From Roseibium sp. TrichSKD4 (GTDB taxonomy: Bacteria > Pseudomonadota > Alphaproteobacteria > Rhizobiales > Stappiaceae), in the NCBI RefSeq assembly GCF_000148725.1, contig NZ_GL476319.1, forward strand, positions 124,311-188,310: 64,000 bases of DNA, given 5' to 3'. The notes beneath the pieces are model-generated. The model saw only the letters and a list, made by a program, of their open reading frames with translations, ran no database searches and was not told the origin of the DNA. Numbering within the stretch: position 1 is the first letter of the stretch; every line of letters starts with the position of its first letter. The translations under genes were made by a program, and so were the position numbers. Positions 1 to 10,700 of this stretch are shown here, piece after piece.

Positions 1-38
1 CTCGTTCCCAAACAGGAACAGACACCCAGGAGGATTGA

Positions 39-1022
39 ATGAAAATTGCTTCCATGACGAGCGCAGCTGTTGCTCTTGCAATGTCCGCAACTGTCGCCAT
101 TGCTGAAGACCGCACCGGTTGGCCTGAGAGCTTCACCGTTGGCACAGCGTCTCAAGGCGGCACTTACTTCGCTTACGGCTCTGGCTGGGCAAACCTTGTT
201 GCTGAAGAACTCGGCTTGTCCGGCGGTGGCGAAGTTACTGGCGGCCCAATGCAGAACATGGCTCTTGTTCACACTGGCGATGCCCAATTCGGCATGACCA
301 CAATGGGCCCGGCAGCTGAGTCCATTGCAGGCACCAACCCGATTGCACCGGGTCTGCAAATGACCAACGCCTGTGCCATGTTCCCGATGTACCAGACACC
401 GTTCTCCATCACGGCACTGTCTTCTTCCGGCATCACATCCATTGCTGATATTCCGGAAGGCGCAAAGATCGGCTTCGGTCCTGCTGGTTCCACATCTGAC
501 ACCTACTTCCCGCGCATGATGGAAGGGCTCGGTGTGAACTTTGAACGCCGCAACGGCGGCTGGTCCGACCTTGGTGGTCAGCTGCAGGACGGCCTTCTGG
601 ATGTGATCGCGTTCGCAGCAGGCGTTCCGGTCCCAGCTGTGAGCCAGCTCGAAGTTCAGACAGACATCAACATCATCGAGTTCACCGAAGAAGAGCGCGC
701 GAAAATTCTGGAAGCCTTCCCGGTTTCCGAGTTTGAAATCGCAGACAGTACTTACTCCACCTTGAAGGCCCCGGCTCGCTCCGTGTCCATGTGGAACTTC
801 GCTGTTGCCAATTGCGACCTGCCTGCATCCTTCGTGAAGGCTGCTGTCAACGTTGTCATGTCCGACAATGATCGCATGGTGAACATCCACAAGGCTGCTC
901 GCTCCACTTTGCCTGAGAACTGGACCAAGAACACTGTTCTCAAATGGCATCCGGGTGCTGCTGAGTGGTTCAAGGAAAATGCTGGCGCGGATATCCCGGC
1001 TGACATGATCCACGGCAACTAA
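39..1022 (+). CDS. TRAP transporter solute-binding protein, TAXI family
   Basis: Periplasmic binding protein of a TAXI-type TRAP transporter; it would capture a small organic acid or amino acid and deliver it to the fused permease encoded next. The 327-residue length and the motif GTASQGGTYFAYG after the leader are typical of TAXI proteins. A signal peptide covers about residues 1-22, with a likely cut after AIA. The start is supported by AGGAGG seven bases before ATG. The permease follows after 100 bp that hold a strong hairpin, as expected when the binding protein is made in excess. The ligand cannot be predicted from the sequence. Confidence 0.93.
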   Translation: MKIASMTSAAVALAMSATVAIAEDRTGWPESFTVGTASQGGTYFAYGSGWANLVAEELGLSGGGEVTGGPMQNMALVHTGDAQFGMTTMGPAAESIAGTNPIAPGLQMTNACAMFPMYQTPFSITALSSSGITSIADIPEGAKIGFGPAGSTSDTYFPRMMEGLGVNFERRNGGWSDLGGQLQDGLLDVIAFAAGVPVPAVSQLEVQTDINIIEFTEEERAKILEAFPVSEFEIADSTYSTLKAPARSVSMWNFAVANCDLPASFVKAAVNVVMSDNDRMVNIHKAARSTLPENWTKNTVLKWHPGAAEWFKENAGADIPADMIHGN

Positions 1023-1049
1023 GCCAACCTCAATTTCTTCAACAAAAGG

Positions 1050-1070
1050 CGCCGCGCACCTCGCGCGGCG
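1050..1070 (+). terminator. Intercistronic hairpin between TAXI binding protein and permease
   Basis: Perfect 8-bp G/C stem (1050-1057 with 1063-1070) with a 5-base loop, followed by TTTCTC. It lies between two genes of one transporter, so it more likely acts as an attenuator or 3' stabiliser of the binding-protein message than as a full operon terminator. Confidence 0.7.
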
Positions 1071-1122
1071 TTTCTCTAAGAACCATAAAAATCGCGGTAT
1101 CAAAACCGAACTGCGGGGAAAC

Positions 1123-3363
1123 ATGAACGAGAAGACAATCAAGGCGGAAGACGACGATCATCTGATTGCCCATGACGTCGATGAAGAGCCGGTCGAGATT
1201 AACAGGCGATTGTTTGAGGGGCGCGACCTCTTGATCATCACCACCTTTGCAGCGCTTTATGCTGCGTTTCACATGGCTGCGCTCAACGGACTGTCCATTT
1301 CCGAATGGACCGGCATCACCATTCCGCTGCTGCCGACGTTCCCGATGGAAACATGGAACTTCCGTATTGTTCACATCGCAGGCGCGCTCGCGCTCGGTTT
1401 CCTTCTGTTCGCCGGTCGACTGGACTTCCCCGATGAAGGCAAGGAAACCAAGGCATTGGGCTACATCGCCTATGCCCTTATGGTACCCGCCCTCTTTTCC
1501 GTTGGCATGGCCTTCTCGTTCGCAGCTGAAATCAGCAGCGGAAAAATGTGGAACGGCATTGATGAGACCATCAAGTTCAACGAGACTTATCTCTTTGGCC
1601 TGCCACTGATTATCGCCACTTTTGGCGCAATTGCCCTGTCCTGGTTCCACAAACGGGTTCGCTCCGGTTTTGCTGCACCTGATGTTGTGCTGGCCGTGTG
1701 CGGTGTAGCCGTCGCAACGTACTTGATCACGATCTACGGCACACTGATGCGCAACTCCACGGGCACACCGTTTGCACCGATTGGCATTTCCATTGCGGCG
1801 GTTGCCGGAACCGCCTTGATCATGGAATTGACCCGCCGGGTTGCAGGTATGGCGCTAGTTGTTATTGCGGGCGTTTTTCTGGTCTATGTCTTCATCGGTG
1901 ACAAACTGCCGGGCTTCCTGAATTCACCTGCGATCACATGGCAGCGCTTCTTCAGCCAGGTCTATACCGATGCAGGCATCCTTGGCCCGACGACAGCTGT
2001 CTCTTCCACCTACATCATCCTATTCATCATCTTTGCCGCCTTCCTGCAGGCCTCAAAAGTGGGCGATTACTTCGTCAACTTTGCATTCGCTGCAGCAGGG
2101 CGTGCCCGTGGTGGCCCTGCAAAGGTTGCGATCTTTGCATCCGGTCTGATGGGCATGATCAACGGCACTTCTGCCGGTAACGTGGTGTCGACCGGCTCCC
2201 TCACCATCCCACTTATGAAGAAGGTCGGTTACCACCGTAAAACGGCGGGTGCTGTTGAAGCAGCAGCGTCAACTGGGGGTCAAATCATGCCGCCGATCAT
2301 GGGCGCTGGTGCGTTCATCATGGCTGAAATCACCGGCATTCCATACACCGACATCACGATTGCCGCCGTTATTCCTGCGGTTCTCTATTTTGTCTCCGTG
2401 TACTTCATGGTGGATTTCGAGGCAGCAAAACTCGGCATGCGCGGCATGCGGTCTGACGAACTTCCGAAGCTCAAGCAAATGCTGCGTCAGGTCTACCTGT
2501 TCGTGCCCATCCTGACCCTGATCTATGCGCTGTTTATGGGCTACTCGGTGATCCGGGCCGGAGCACTGGCAACGATTGCAGCAGCTGTTGTGTCGTGGTT
2601 GACGCCTTATCGCATGGGACCGAGGTCCATCTTCAAGGCGTTTGAGATTGCCGGTACCATGTCTGTTCAGATCATCGTGGTCTGTGCCTGCGCGGGTATC
2701 ATTGTTGGGGTTATCTCCTTGACAGGTGTTGGGGCGCGCTTCTCGACGCTTCTGCTGAACCTTGCTGAATCCAGCCAGTTGCTGGCGCTCTTCTTCGCAA
2801 TGTGTATTTCCATCCTTCTGGGGATGGGGATGCCGACAACGGCTGCTTATGCCGTTGCTGCGTCTGTGGTCGCGCCGGGTCTTGTTCAACTGGGCATTCC
2901 ACTTCTGACAGCACATTTCTTCGTGTTCTATTTTGCGGTTCTCTCGGCAATTACCCCGCCCGTTGCTCTGGCGAGTTACGCTGCTGCAGGCATCTCGGGA
3001 GCAAACCCGATGGAGACGTCGGTCACGTCGTTCAAGATCGGGATTGCCGCCTTCATCGTGCCGTTCATGTTCTTCTACAATTCGGCATTGTTGATGGATG
3101 GTACCATTCTGGAGATCCTCAGAGCGGGTGCTACGGCTGTTGTCGGGGTCTTCCTGTTGTCCTCAGCGGTTCAAGGTTGGTTCCTCGGCGGTGTCGCTGC
3201 TTGGTTCCTGCGGTTGGGACTACTTGTCGCTGCGATCTTCTTGATCGAAGGCGGGCTTGTGTCCGACCTGATTGGAGCAGGCATCACCGCTGCGGTCTTC
3301 GCCGTTCAACGGATTTTCCATCCGAAACCGAATGCGAGCATTCCGGTTCGTGGCGCCGATTAA
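1123..3363 (+). CDS. TRAP transporter fused permease (4TM/12TM)
   Basis: Inner-membrane permease of the TAXI-TRAP system; it uses an ion gradient to import the ligand held by the upstream binding protein. It is 746 residues, the usual size for DctQ-DctM fusions. The N-terminal quarter has the small-subunit-like helices after a charged cytoplasmic start. The rest is the large subunit, with the family motif GMGMPTTAAYA in the second half. The start has GGGG four bases upstream. A strong terminator follows the stop codon, which closes a two-gene operon. Confidence 0.93.
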   Translation: MNEKTIKAEDDDHLIAHDVDEEPVEINRRLFEGRDLLIITTFAALYAAFHMAALNGLSISEWTGITIPLLPTFPMETWNFRIVHIAGALALGFLLFAGRLDFPDEGKETKALGYIAYALMVPALFSVGMAFSFAAEISSGKMWNGIDETIKFNETYLFGLPLIIATFGAIALSWFHKRVRSGFAAPDVVLAVCGVAVATYLITIYGTLMRNSTGTPFAPIGISIAAVAGTALIMELTRRVAGMALVVIAGVFLVYVFIGDKLPGFLNSPAITWQRFFSQVYTDAGILGPTTAVSSTYIILFIIFAAFLQASKVGDYFVNFAFAAAGRARGGPAKVAIFASGLMGMINGTSAGNVVSTGSLTIPLMKKVGYHRKTAGAVEAAASTGGQIMPPIMGAGAFIMAEITGIPYTDITIAAVIPAVLYFVSVYFMVDFEAAKLGMRGMRSDELPKLKQMLRQVYLFVPILTLIYALFMGYSVIRAGALATIAAAVVSWLTPYRMGPRSIFKAFEIAGTMSVQIIVVCACAGIIVGVISLTGVGARFSTLLLNLAESSQLLALFFAMCISILLGMGMPTTAAYAVAASVVAPGLVQLGIPLLTAHFFVFYFAVLSAITPPVALASYAAAGISGANPMETSVTSFKIGIAAFIVPFMFFYNSALLMDGTILEILRAGATAVVGVFLLSSAVQGWFLGGVAAWFLRLGLLVAAIFLIEGGLVSDLIGAGITAAVFAVQRIFHPKPNASIPVRGAD

Positions 3364-3386
3364 GACATACAAAAATCACAAACAAT

Positions 3387-3420
3387 GAAACAGGCGGGAC
3401 CACCAAATCCCGCCTGTTTC
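3387..3420 (+). terminator. Rho-independent terminator after TAXI-TRAP operon
   Basis: A 13-bp perfect stem (3387-3399 with 3408-3420) with an 8-base loop, running into a T-rich tail to 3423. It starts 24 bp after the permease stop. The convergent mutarotase gene ends at 3441, so the hairpin may serve both strands. Confidence 0.85.
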
Positions 3421-3440
3421 TTTATGAGCAGAAAGCTATC

Positions 3441-3884
3441 TTAAAACACAACACCCTTGCGCAGGATGAAACAGCCAAAAGGCCTGTCTTCTGTTGTTTG
3501 AACAACAGCAAATGCCTTCCGGGCATGGCTGTAAAAGGATTGCCGCTCGATGCTTTTCAGCTCACCACCTTCCGGAAGTCTTGGTCGGAGCACATCCCAA
3601 ACATCCATATGCACCTCAGCAATCTCTTTTGGCGCACCGTCAATTTCCATCCGCAAGGCCGCATAGTCCGTGAACCCGTCAAGCGGCATTAACGCGCTGA
3701 TGATGTCGGCCGCTTCAGGTGCATTCAGACCGGGCAGATCAATCACAGACGTTTCGCAACATGTTCGCGCCGTGTTGACAGACGGATAATTGCGATCTGC
3801 CAATACAAGCTCATCTCCGTGCCCCATCCGCGCAAGGCAATAGAGCAAATCCGCTGTCATGCGCGGATCAATTCCGGTTAACAT
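3441..3884 (-). CDS. RbsD/FucU family sugar mutarotase
   Basis: Predicted cytoplasmic mutarotase that interconverts anomers of a sugar such as fucose or ribose. The protein of 147 residues starts MLTGIDPRMT and carries the family signature RMGHGDELVLADRNYP, which includes the conserved histidine. The ATG at 3884 is chosen over an upstream in-frame ATG because GGAGGG sits just before it. The gene stands alone: the neighbours are a TRAP transporter and an alpha/beta hydrolase, so the sugar is not revealed by context. Family assignment is firm; fucose versus ribose specificity is not. Confidence 0.85.
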   Translation of the reverse strand: MLTGIDPRMTADLLYCLARMGHGDELVLADRNYPSVNTARTCCETSVIDLPGLNAPEAADIISALMPLDGFTDYAALRMEIDGAPKEIAEVHMDVWDVLRPRLPEGGELKSIERQSFYSHARKAFAVVQTTEDRPFGCFILRKGVVF

Positions 3885-3992
3885 GAAACCCTCCCCCTCC
3901 TCTTTGCAGGCATTAGAGCACACAGATGCTCTGGAGCCGATAGGACGTCGCTCACCTTTCGCCTTGATGGCTCTGCCCTGGCGTATCGGGGT

Positions 3993-5678
3993 CTACTCAG
4001 CCGTATTGGAGCAACCGCCTTGCACGCCATTGTCGCAATGAGCCTTCAGCCGCGCCGTATCGTCGGCGCTCCAGTCTTCCGGCGCCGTGGTTTCAACCCA
4101 GGGCGCGATATAGTCTTGAGCATAATAAGCGTGACCATGTCCGGGCGGAGAGCCGAAGGCTAACGCCATATCCAGAAGCAACTGGAAATGGGTCACAATA
4201 GGTATGAAAACGAAATGCTCCGACATGTCCTCGGCTGGTGGATCCAGCATCCACGGAGGTGCGCGCCAAATTGAAGCCGGATCATAGAAAACAATCGGAT
4301 CACTGGAATACTGCAAGAAAACGATCCGAATATCCCCCCAAGGTGCCCCTTCTGACGCATCAGCAACGTGGGATGCATAGCGCACCAACGACCCGTCTCC
4401 GATTGTCGGCAAAACCCAAGGGCTTCCCGGCTCACGTCTATTTTGAACATAGTTCCAAAGCGTTGACGGGAACGGAGGGCCTGCCCAGAACGCGCCATCA
4501 ATTGGGTCATCCAACAAACGGAACAGGTTTGTGGCATACATGGAAGACCATGCTCCAAGGCTGAGGCCATGCACATAAAGCTTTGGCCTTTGTTCCTTTG
4601 GCAAGGTTCTCCAGCGGGCATAAACCACATCCTGCAAAGCTGTTGCCTGCTCCAGTCCGGACTGCGTTTCCAAGAGCAATGCCAAGGGCGACTGCAGATA
4701 CGAATATTGCACCGAAACCGTCGCGATGTCGCCATTGTGCATGTATTCAACCGGATCATGAGACCCGGGGTCCATCCAGCCTGTACCAGTCGGGCTGACA
4801 ATGATCAGCACCTTCCGGTCAAATGCCCCCAGCCGTTTAAGTTCAGCAAGGGCCAGCTCTGCCCGTTCCTTGGGTGTTTCAGCATTCGCACGGCCAACGT
4901 AGACCCGGATCGGATCGAGAGCGGGTTTGCCCGTGTAGCTGGTAATCGCCTCGGCATCCGGCCCGGACAAAATGAAATCCCGTCCCGGTTTCCCTATGCC
5001 GCCCCAGTTAACGAGGGACTTTGAGCTGCCGGTCATACGCGCATTTGTTGGAGCCGGCGGCGCTTTGTCAAACAGCGCTTGTGCGGCTTCATAACTTTGA
5101 TCGAGAGCAACAACAGTCCGGTCAAAAACTTCATCGCGGGTTACAACAAACAGGATAAGACCCACAGCTATGAGACCCAGCACGTTGGCTCGGCGCGGAG
5201 GCATGACCTTGTAGAACCAGGCCCGAACAAACCGGAAAAACGAGGCGACTGACCGCCCGGCCGCATAGGCAATCAGGAACGTCAGGGACGAAACGGCAAC
5301 AATCCAGGCAAGGTGAAGCGCATTGGATGGCTCCATGCCCATCTTCAGCCGTAGTTCATTTTGCCAGTTCAAACTTGAGCCCAACACAACGAGGAAAAGC
5401 ACTAACACACTGGCGGACGCCGCCCAAGTGACCCATCGCATCGCTCGTTTGGGAAGTTCCGGCATCTGGGCCGCGCGCCAAAGCAAAAGCAGACTCTGCG
5501 CCAACAAGTAACCAATGGCTGTGAGTAATCCGCCAAGCACTCCCTGCTCTGTTGGGCCTCGAGGGATGAGAGACGGGGTCAGGGATGCTGCAAAGAACAC
5601 CAGGCCAAGAAGGAGAAACAGAATTGAAAAATCGCCAAACAGCCGGTGGAGGATTTTTCGAAATGTCAGACCAGCCAT
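3993..5678 (-). CDS. Membrane-anchored alpha/beta hydrolase (Abhydrolase_9-like)
   Basis: Integral membrane protein with an alpha/beta-hydrolase domain of the type annotated as alpha/beta-hydrolase catalytic and N-terminal domains (Abhydrolase_9). Four or five hydrophobic segments fill the first ~185 residues. The rest is the soluble hydrolase part, with the nucleophile motif HGLSLGAWS (Ser near residue 373). The substrate of this family is unknown. The start is uncertain: an in-frame GTG lies 10 codons upstream (5708), but ATG at 5678 has a weak TGAG site. It is transcribed away from the second hydrolase at 5919 across a ~240-bp promoter region. Confidence 0.85.
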   Translation of the reverse strand: MAGLTFRKILHRLFGDFSILFLLLGLVFFAASLTPSLIPRGPTEQGVLGGLLTAIGYLLAQSLLLLWRAAQMPELPKRAMRWVTWAASASVLVLFLVVLGSSLNWQNELRLKMGMEPSNALHLAWIVAVSSLTFLIAYAAGRSVASFFRFVRAWFYKVMPPRRANVLGLIAVGLILFVVTRDEVFDRTVVALDQSYEAAQALFDKAPPAPTNARMTGSSKSLVNWGGIGKPGRDFILSGPDAEAITSYTGKPALDPIRVYVGRANAETPKERAELALAELKRLGAFDRKVLIIVSPTGTGWMDPGSHDPVEYMHNGDIATVSVQYSYLQSPLALLLETQSGLEQATALQDVVYARWRTLPKEQRPKLYVHGLSLGAWSSMYATNLFRLLDDPIDGAFWAGPPFPSTLWNYVQNRREPGSPWVLPTIGDGSLVRYASHVADASEGAPWGDIRIVFLQYSSDPIVFYDPASIWRAPPWMLDPPAEDMSEHFVFIPIVTHFQLLLDMALAFGSPPGHGHAYYAQDYIAPWVETTAPEDWSADDTARLKAHCDNGVQGGCSNTAE

Positions 5679-5918
5679 ATTACTCAAATGCCTCAGGATA
5701 GAGATCACAGAACTTGGGAGAGCCGAAACAGCCCATCAGAAATATCAACGCTCAAGCGCCCCTTTTAAACACAATCACAACCATCAGGCGCAACCTCAAG
5801 ACCTAAACAGCCTTCCTCGACTTGTCGATATGTTGCTGCTTTGATTACTAAGTCTTGGCATACCAACGTCAAATCGCTCTACTCGATTTCCTGCACTTGT
5901 CTATAAAGAAAGTTCCTT

Positions 5919-6965
5919 ATGCGTTTTCACTCCTGCCGATCATTGTTTCTCGGACTTGTTTTTCTCTCTCCTTGTCTTCTCACAAGTCATGACGCTGCCG
6001 CGGACCAAACCGAGGCGGCAACGCCGAAGGTTCAGAAAACCCCATTTGTGACGTCAAGAAACCGCAACGACACCAATACCCCGGCCAAAGCGTTTGGTGA
6101 TGAACGCAGCACGCTCAAAGCAGGGATTTACAGTGTTGTAGAACGAGATCTCAGTGTCCTGAATAGCCTCACCGAGGAGGCACCCGCCTATATCAAAGAA
6201 GAGCTGCTAAAGGTTCAGGAGGTTCAAGACCGGAAGGTCTCGGACCTTTTGGATCTCTATGCGAGACAAGCTGCAGATGGCTCAGCGACCCTTTATGTCC
6301 ACGGCTATAACATCAGTTTTGAAAAAGGCTGCCGACGCGCCGCGATGCTTCGCGAAAACGCTGGGCTTACCGAGAATTATCTCTGGTTTAGCTGGCCTTC
6401 CGATGGCGTTGTGACCAATTACACCCGCGATGAAGCAGACCTTTATTGGAGTGTTCCGGATCTCGCCGACGTAATCGCCGACCTTGAGAGACGGCTCGGC
6501 GGAGACAACACCAATCTCGTTGCGCATAGTCTTGGCGCGCGCGGGCTGGTGCTTGCGCTTTACGAGATGGCGTTCCGAAAGCCAGACGCTCGCTTTGCGA
6601 ATGTTGTGCTGCTTGCTCCTGATATGGATTTCGGCCTTTTCCAGCGCATCTTGCCACGCATCCGCCCGTTGACAGACCGGCTGACCATTTATGTCACGTC
6701 CGGCGACATTCCCCTCGCCCTCTCCGCCCAACTCCACGGTTATCCGCGACTTGGTCAGGCGGGCAATGATGTTGCCAGTCTTTCAGGCGTCGAAGTGATA
6801 GACCTGAGCGACCTGCCGGATGATAGCCCAACGGGACACCTTTATCACATTCACAGCCGGGTAGTTGGAGCCGACCTAGATGCGCTCTTAAACCGAGGTA
6901 AAGCAGCGCAAGAGCGGAAAGGCCTTTCACAAGTTGGCGAAAACAGCTGGCTCCTGAAACAATAG
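5919..6965 (+). CDS. Secreted alpha/beta hydrolase, DUF900-like
   Basis: Probable periplasmic serine hydrolase of the DUF900 group. The first ~29 residues form a signal peptide ending near HDAAAD. The core has LYVHGYN, the segment YLWFSWPSDG and the nucleophile elbow VAHSLGARG with Ser204. An acidic residue in LLAPDMDF and a histidine in HLYHIHS are plausible triad members. At 348 residues it is normal in length. The substrate is unknown. It is monocistronic and diverges from the membrane hydrolase; a paralogous role is possible but not shown. Confidence 0.85.
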   Translation: MRFHSCRSLFLGLVFLSPCLLTSHDAAADQTEAATPKVQKTPFVTSRNRNDTNTPAKAFGDERSTLKAGIYSVVERDLSVLNSLTEEAPAYIKEELLKVQEVQDRKVSDLLDLYARQAADGSATLYVHGYNISFEKGCRRAAMLRENAGLTENYLWFSWPSDGVVTNYTRDEADLYWSVPDLADVIADLERRLGGDNTNLVAHSLGARGLVLALYEMAFRKPDARFANVVLLAPDMDFGLFQRILPRIRPLTDRLTIYVTSGDIPLALSAQLHGYPRLGQAGNDVASLSGVEVIDLSDLPDDSPTGHLYHIHSRVVGADLDALLNRGKAAQERKGLSQVGENSWLLKQ

Positions 6966-6986
6966 CAGGAGTACAAGAACAAATCC

Positions 6987-7017
6987 GGCCTGCCGGTGTT
7001 TCATGAACCAACAGGCC
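6987..7017. terminator. Weak hairpin between convergent genes
   Basis: Inverted repeat GGCCTG (6987-6992) with CAGGCC (7012-7017) around a partly self-complementary 19-base loop. It lies between the convergent hydrolase and rhodanese genes. There is no clear T-tract, so this is only a possible terminator. Confidence 0.3.
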
Positions 7018-7056
7018 GCCTATTTGAATGAGTGGCGTTTGCCTTTTTAAGCCGTT

Positions 7057-7647
7057 TTATTTGCCCGGGGCGACCGTCAGGCCGAGCATGTGCAAGTTCT
7101 GCATGCCGCCGCGATAATAGTAGATGTTTTCAGCCGGAAATCCGGCCTTGATCATCCGCCGCGCGGCGGTCGGCGACTGGCCACACCAAGGGCCATTGCA
7201 GAACAAAACGACCTTTGGCATTTCCCCTTCACAGATCCAGCCGTCGAAATCGACCTCACAGCCAAATTCACCCAATCGGTCTGCCGCTTCATTATACGGA
7301 ACAGAGATAGCACCTGGAATGGTGCCTTCTTCAAACTGCGGACGAATACGCCCATCAACTAGCAATGCATCACCCGTGCGCAGAAACTCCAGAACTTCCA
7401 ACTCGCCAATGGTTGTGACACCGGGGGCCGGCGTCATCGGCTGGATACAAAAGTTTGGGCACTCTCGAGAGGTTTTGACCCACGGCTCGCCAAGGCGCGC
7501 CTCCGGGTCCTGATTGCGTTTGATCTCAACGCCCCCCTCCGCCGTTTCCACCGTCACGCTCATGATGTCTTTGGTGATTCCCACCTTATCTGCCAAAGCT
7601 GGTGTCGCAACCACAGCCAGCGCCAACCCCAGGACCATTCCCCGCAT
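7057..7647 (-). CDS. Periplasmic rhodanese-like protein
   Basis: Single-domain rhodanese with a signal peptide (residues 1-19, cut after ALA). The C-terminal half has a rhodanese core with LLVDGR, GTIPGAISVPY and the active-site loop around CNGPWC (Cys150, Cys155). A second pair, ECPNFC (Cys63, Cys67), precedes the domain. Rhodanese domains transfer sulfur or bind thiols or oxyanions; four paired cysteines in the periplasm suggest a redox or sulfur-handling role. The start has GGAGG nine bases upstream. It resembles the secreted rhodaneses found near quinoproteins, but the XoxF cluster here is 40 kb away. Confidence 0.85.
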   Translation of the reverse strand: MRGMVLGLALAVVATPALADKVGITKDIMSVTVETAEGGVEIKRNQDPEARLGEPWVKTSRECPNFCIQPMTPAPGVTTIGELEVLEFLRTGDALLVDGRIRPQFEEGTIPGAISVPYNEAADRLGEFGCEVDFDGWICEGEMPKVVLFCNGPWCGQSPTAARRMIKAGFPAENIYYYRGGMQNLHMLGLTVAPGK

Positions 7648-7729
7648 GCAAGCTTCCTCCGAACTCGTTTAACGTGCTGAAAGAGTATTGGTATCGTTGC
7701 GGCATGTCGAGTGAAGCCTTGGATTTACG

Positions 7730-10700
7730 TCACATCAAACTCAACACTGGCCGGTGCCTTGGTGTTTCTCCAAGAAACGCGGAGAATGGAAATAAATCTT
7801 CTAAAATCGGCACGCCGGCAAGCAGGTTAAATAGGGGAAGAAATCCAAGATGTTGATCAGCTAGCGATAAACCAAGAACCCGACGGGAAGTGACTTCAAG
7901 ACCCAGACTGTCGCCTTTTTGCCCATGCAGAAACAGAATGCCTTGTTTCCCAACTTGGATTTGTCCAAAAGGCAGATGGAGCAATGTAGTCCCTTTGGTC
8001 TCACCGAGACACTCCTCGAAAACAAAAAGCGGCTGCCGTTGCGGCGACCAAACATACTCTGTGAGGCGCTCAACCCCATCATTGTCCTGTTGCCGGATAT
8101 GCTCCAACAACCCTTCGAATGAATAGGAACAGGTTGTCTGGACCGGCAATTTCCGCGATCGGGTATTTTGAAAAAAACCGGTAACTTCCGGGATCAATCT
8201 CTGGGATACCAGCTCTTTGCCAAGTCCCCACTGAAACTCCAACCAAAAAACAGCCTCTCCATTCAACCTGACGGTTTGTGCTTTTGGGAGATTTTGTGCT
8301 CCCATTTCCGCGCAGATTTCGAGTGTTGATCCACCACAGTGGAGTTCAAAAGTTTCTGCATGACGCTGGCAGTCCAGTTGACGGTCACCTAAAGAAACAG
8401 AAAAACCTGTCGTATTACCTGCAATTCGTAATTCGTCGACCAGATGCTCACCGATCCACTCGATGTGTCGATCAACGATTTTGAACGTACCATATCCGGA
8501 CTTGTCTCTGACCGTGGCTGAATTTCCGGTCCACGTTGCTTCAAACTGCGCAGCACCCTCAGAGACCAGGCGCAGCAGCTTTCCATTTGCATCACGTTCA
8601 ATACAAATTTGTTGGCCCAAGTGATCTTCAATACGGAGTTCGTTATCGCGCTCTTCGAATTGAGCCAGAACCTTGTCGTCCAGACGAACTTCACTATCGG
8701 AGAGACACCAGCGACCACTTGCATGTTCAACTTGGCAGCCGCCATTTTCAAGTACAAGCCGTCGGGCCATTTTATCGTCTGAATAGGAAGTCTGCTCTAA
8801 GGGCAGTCTTCCATGAAAACTTCGCTCCAATGCAATTTGGCCATCACGTTGCCCTCGCGCTACAGCGCTGCATAAACTGCGGTTAAATCGCAACTCCGCC
8901 TCGCAGTCATCACGTGCTGGATTGGCATTCCATGGCCAAACACGAAGGTAACCTCCCCAATCCGCGTCACTCACTTGCATATGAGAGAGCCCGGAGACGT
9001 CCACCATGCTGTCTGAGACCACGGCGATCTCCGCGCCCTTATTGTTCTCCAGCGATGAGAGAACACCATTAGAGAGAAACCGGAGCCTGATGTCCTGGTC
9101 CGTATCGGCAATCAAGCGACCCAGTTTGTCTCGCCCATTCAGGTCATCCAAAAACGGCCCATCAACACAGCTCTCCGGAATGAAAGGCCGCTCAAGAGGA
9201 AAATGGCGAAAGGTTCCCCGGAAACAATTCTGCGGATTAAACTCTGCAATGCAGCTTCCGAATAGAGCGGAATGCGTTAGGTTGCTAATCGCCCGATAGA
9301 CATCGGTAGGCACACCTAATGCGACTGAGGGTGTGCTTCCGATCAAATTCGCCGGAATCTGTGCGGATTCCGCAGGAGTTTGAAGAAGAGCGTGTGCCCA
9401 GTTCAGAGTTTCGGGAATTTCAGCTGCGTCTGAGATAGCCCCGCCAATCCAGTGCGGATGCTGGCCCGCTGGCCGTTCCAGATAGAACCTTAGAGCTTCC
9501 AGTAAGTGTTCAGCACCGGTGGCAGATTGGGTTGCTGTTTGCGCAACGTCCCAACTCGTCGGGTTCCACGTCACGTTTGCCGGATTTAACTCCTCTTTTG
9601 TTCCTTCGGGTGTTTCAACAGAGGTGAGTTGGCCGTTTTCAGAATAGTGCAGCTGCCAGTCGAGCCCGAGACATTCAAACCTTGTCAGACTTCCATCTTC
9701 TGAAAACGAAAACTCCAATAGCGGTGTGATTCCACCAGTCACACTTGATAGCTGTCCCCACGCCTCGTCATAGGTGTATTGAACCAAGTTGAGTTGCCGG
9801 ACCTCAAAGGGTTCGGCTTCTTCGGTTTCAGAAGGTCCAGATGATACCGCATTGCCCAGACAAGCCAGCGTTACGCGGCCAAGGTCATCGCGGTCCAGAT
9901 GAACACGCGTCTTGTCGGCAAACTCGAAAGCCTTAACTGCACGCGCTTTGACATCCAGCTCAAAAGATGTGATGACCTCTCCTCCCCGGCGAATGATGGT
10001 CATATCCTCTTTTGGATAGGCACAATCCAACGCCATCATACCGTGGGTGAAACGGCGAGCGAGCAAGCGCCTTTTCGCGTCAAAACGAAATGCTTCGCAG
10101 GCTTCATTTGGCCTGACGCGGTGCGTTAACAGCCCGTTTTCGTCATAAACGTACGCCCATTCGCCTGACAAACCCCCGAACGAATAGATGAGCTGGCCCT
10201 TTTCATTATAGCCATAGGATGCCAGTTCCGTTTCTTCGCCGGTTTGGGGGTCTGGTCCCAAGATGCGATCGAAGTTGATGTCCTCACATTCTACCTTCAA
10301 GGAGACGCCGTCAGATCTCAGAACCTTCTTCAAGTCGCCATAAGCGGAGCGCTTGAACCGAACTTCATCCCCGGCCCGATTATAGATCCGCCGCAGATAA
10401 AGACGTTTCCCGTCATGAAGCCCAAACTCGTAAAAGAAGCCACCCGGCACCTGAAATGTTGGCCTATCGTTCAAAAACTCCAATTTCCAGTCGATGACAA
10501 CGGGATGACTGGATTGCCCTCCTGACCACGGCGTTTCGAACGCAGCTATTTCCCCAGTCGGCAGATGCAGGTGCATGTGCTCCAGTTTTGGGAGGACGAA
10601 TATGTTCCAATTGTCGACCCAACCAGAACCAATTTGGCCGCTGAACAGCGGTTGGGATTGCCAAGTCGACAGAAGCGTTAGAGGGATTGGCCCGGGAATG

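Noticed and set aside
2802-3692. 296-codon plus-strand frame overlapping the TRAP permease end and the mutarotase
   Set aside because: Out of frame with the permease, runs through a strong terminator and has arginine/cysteine-rich shadow composition.
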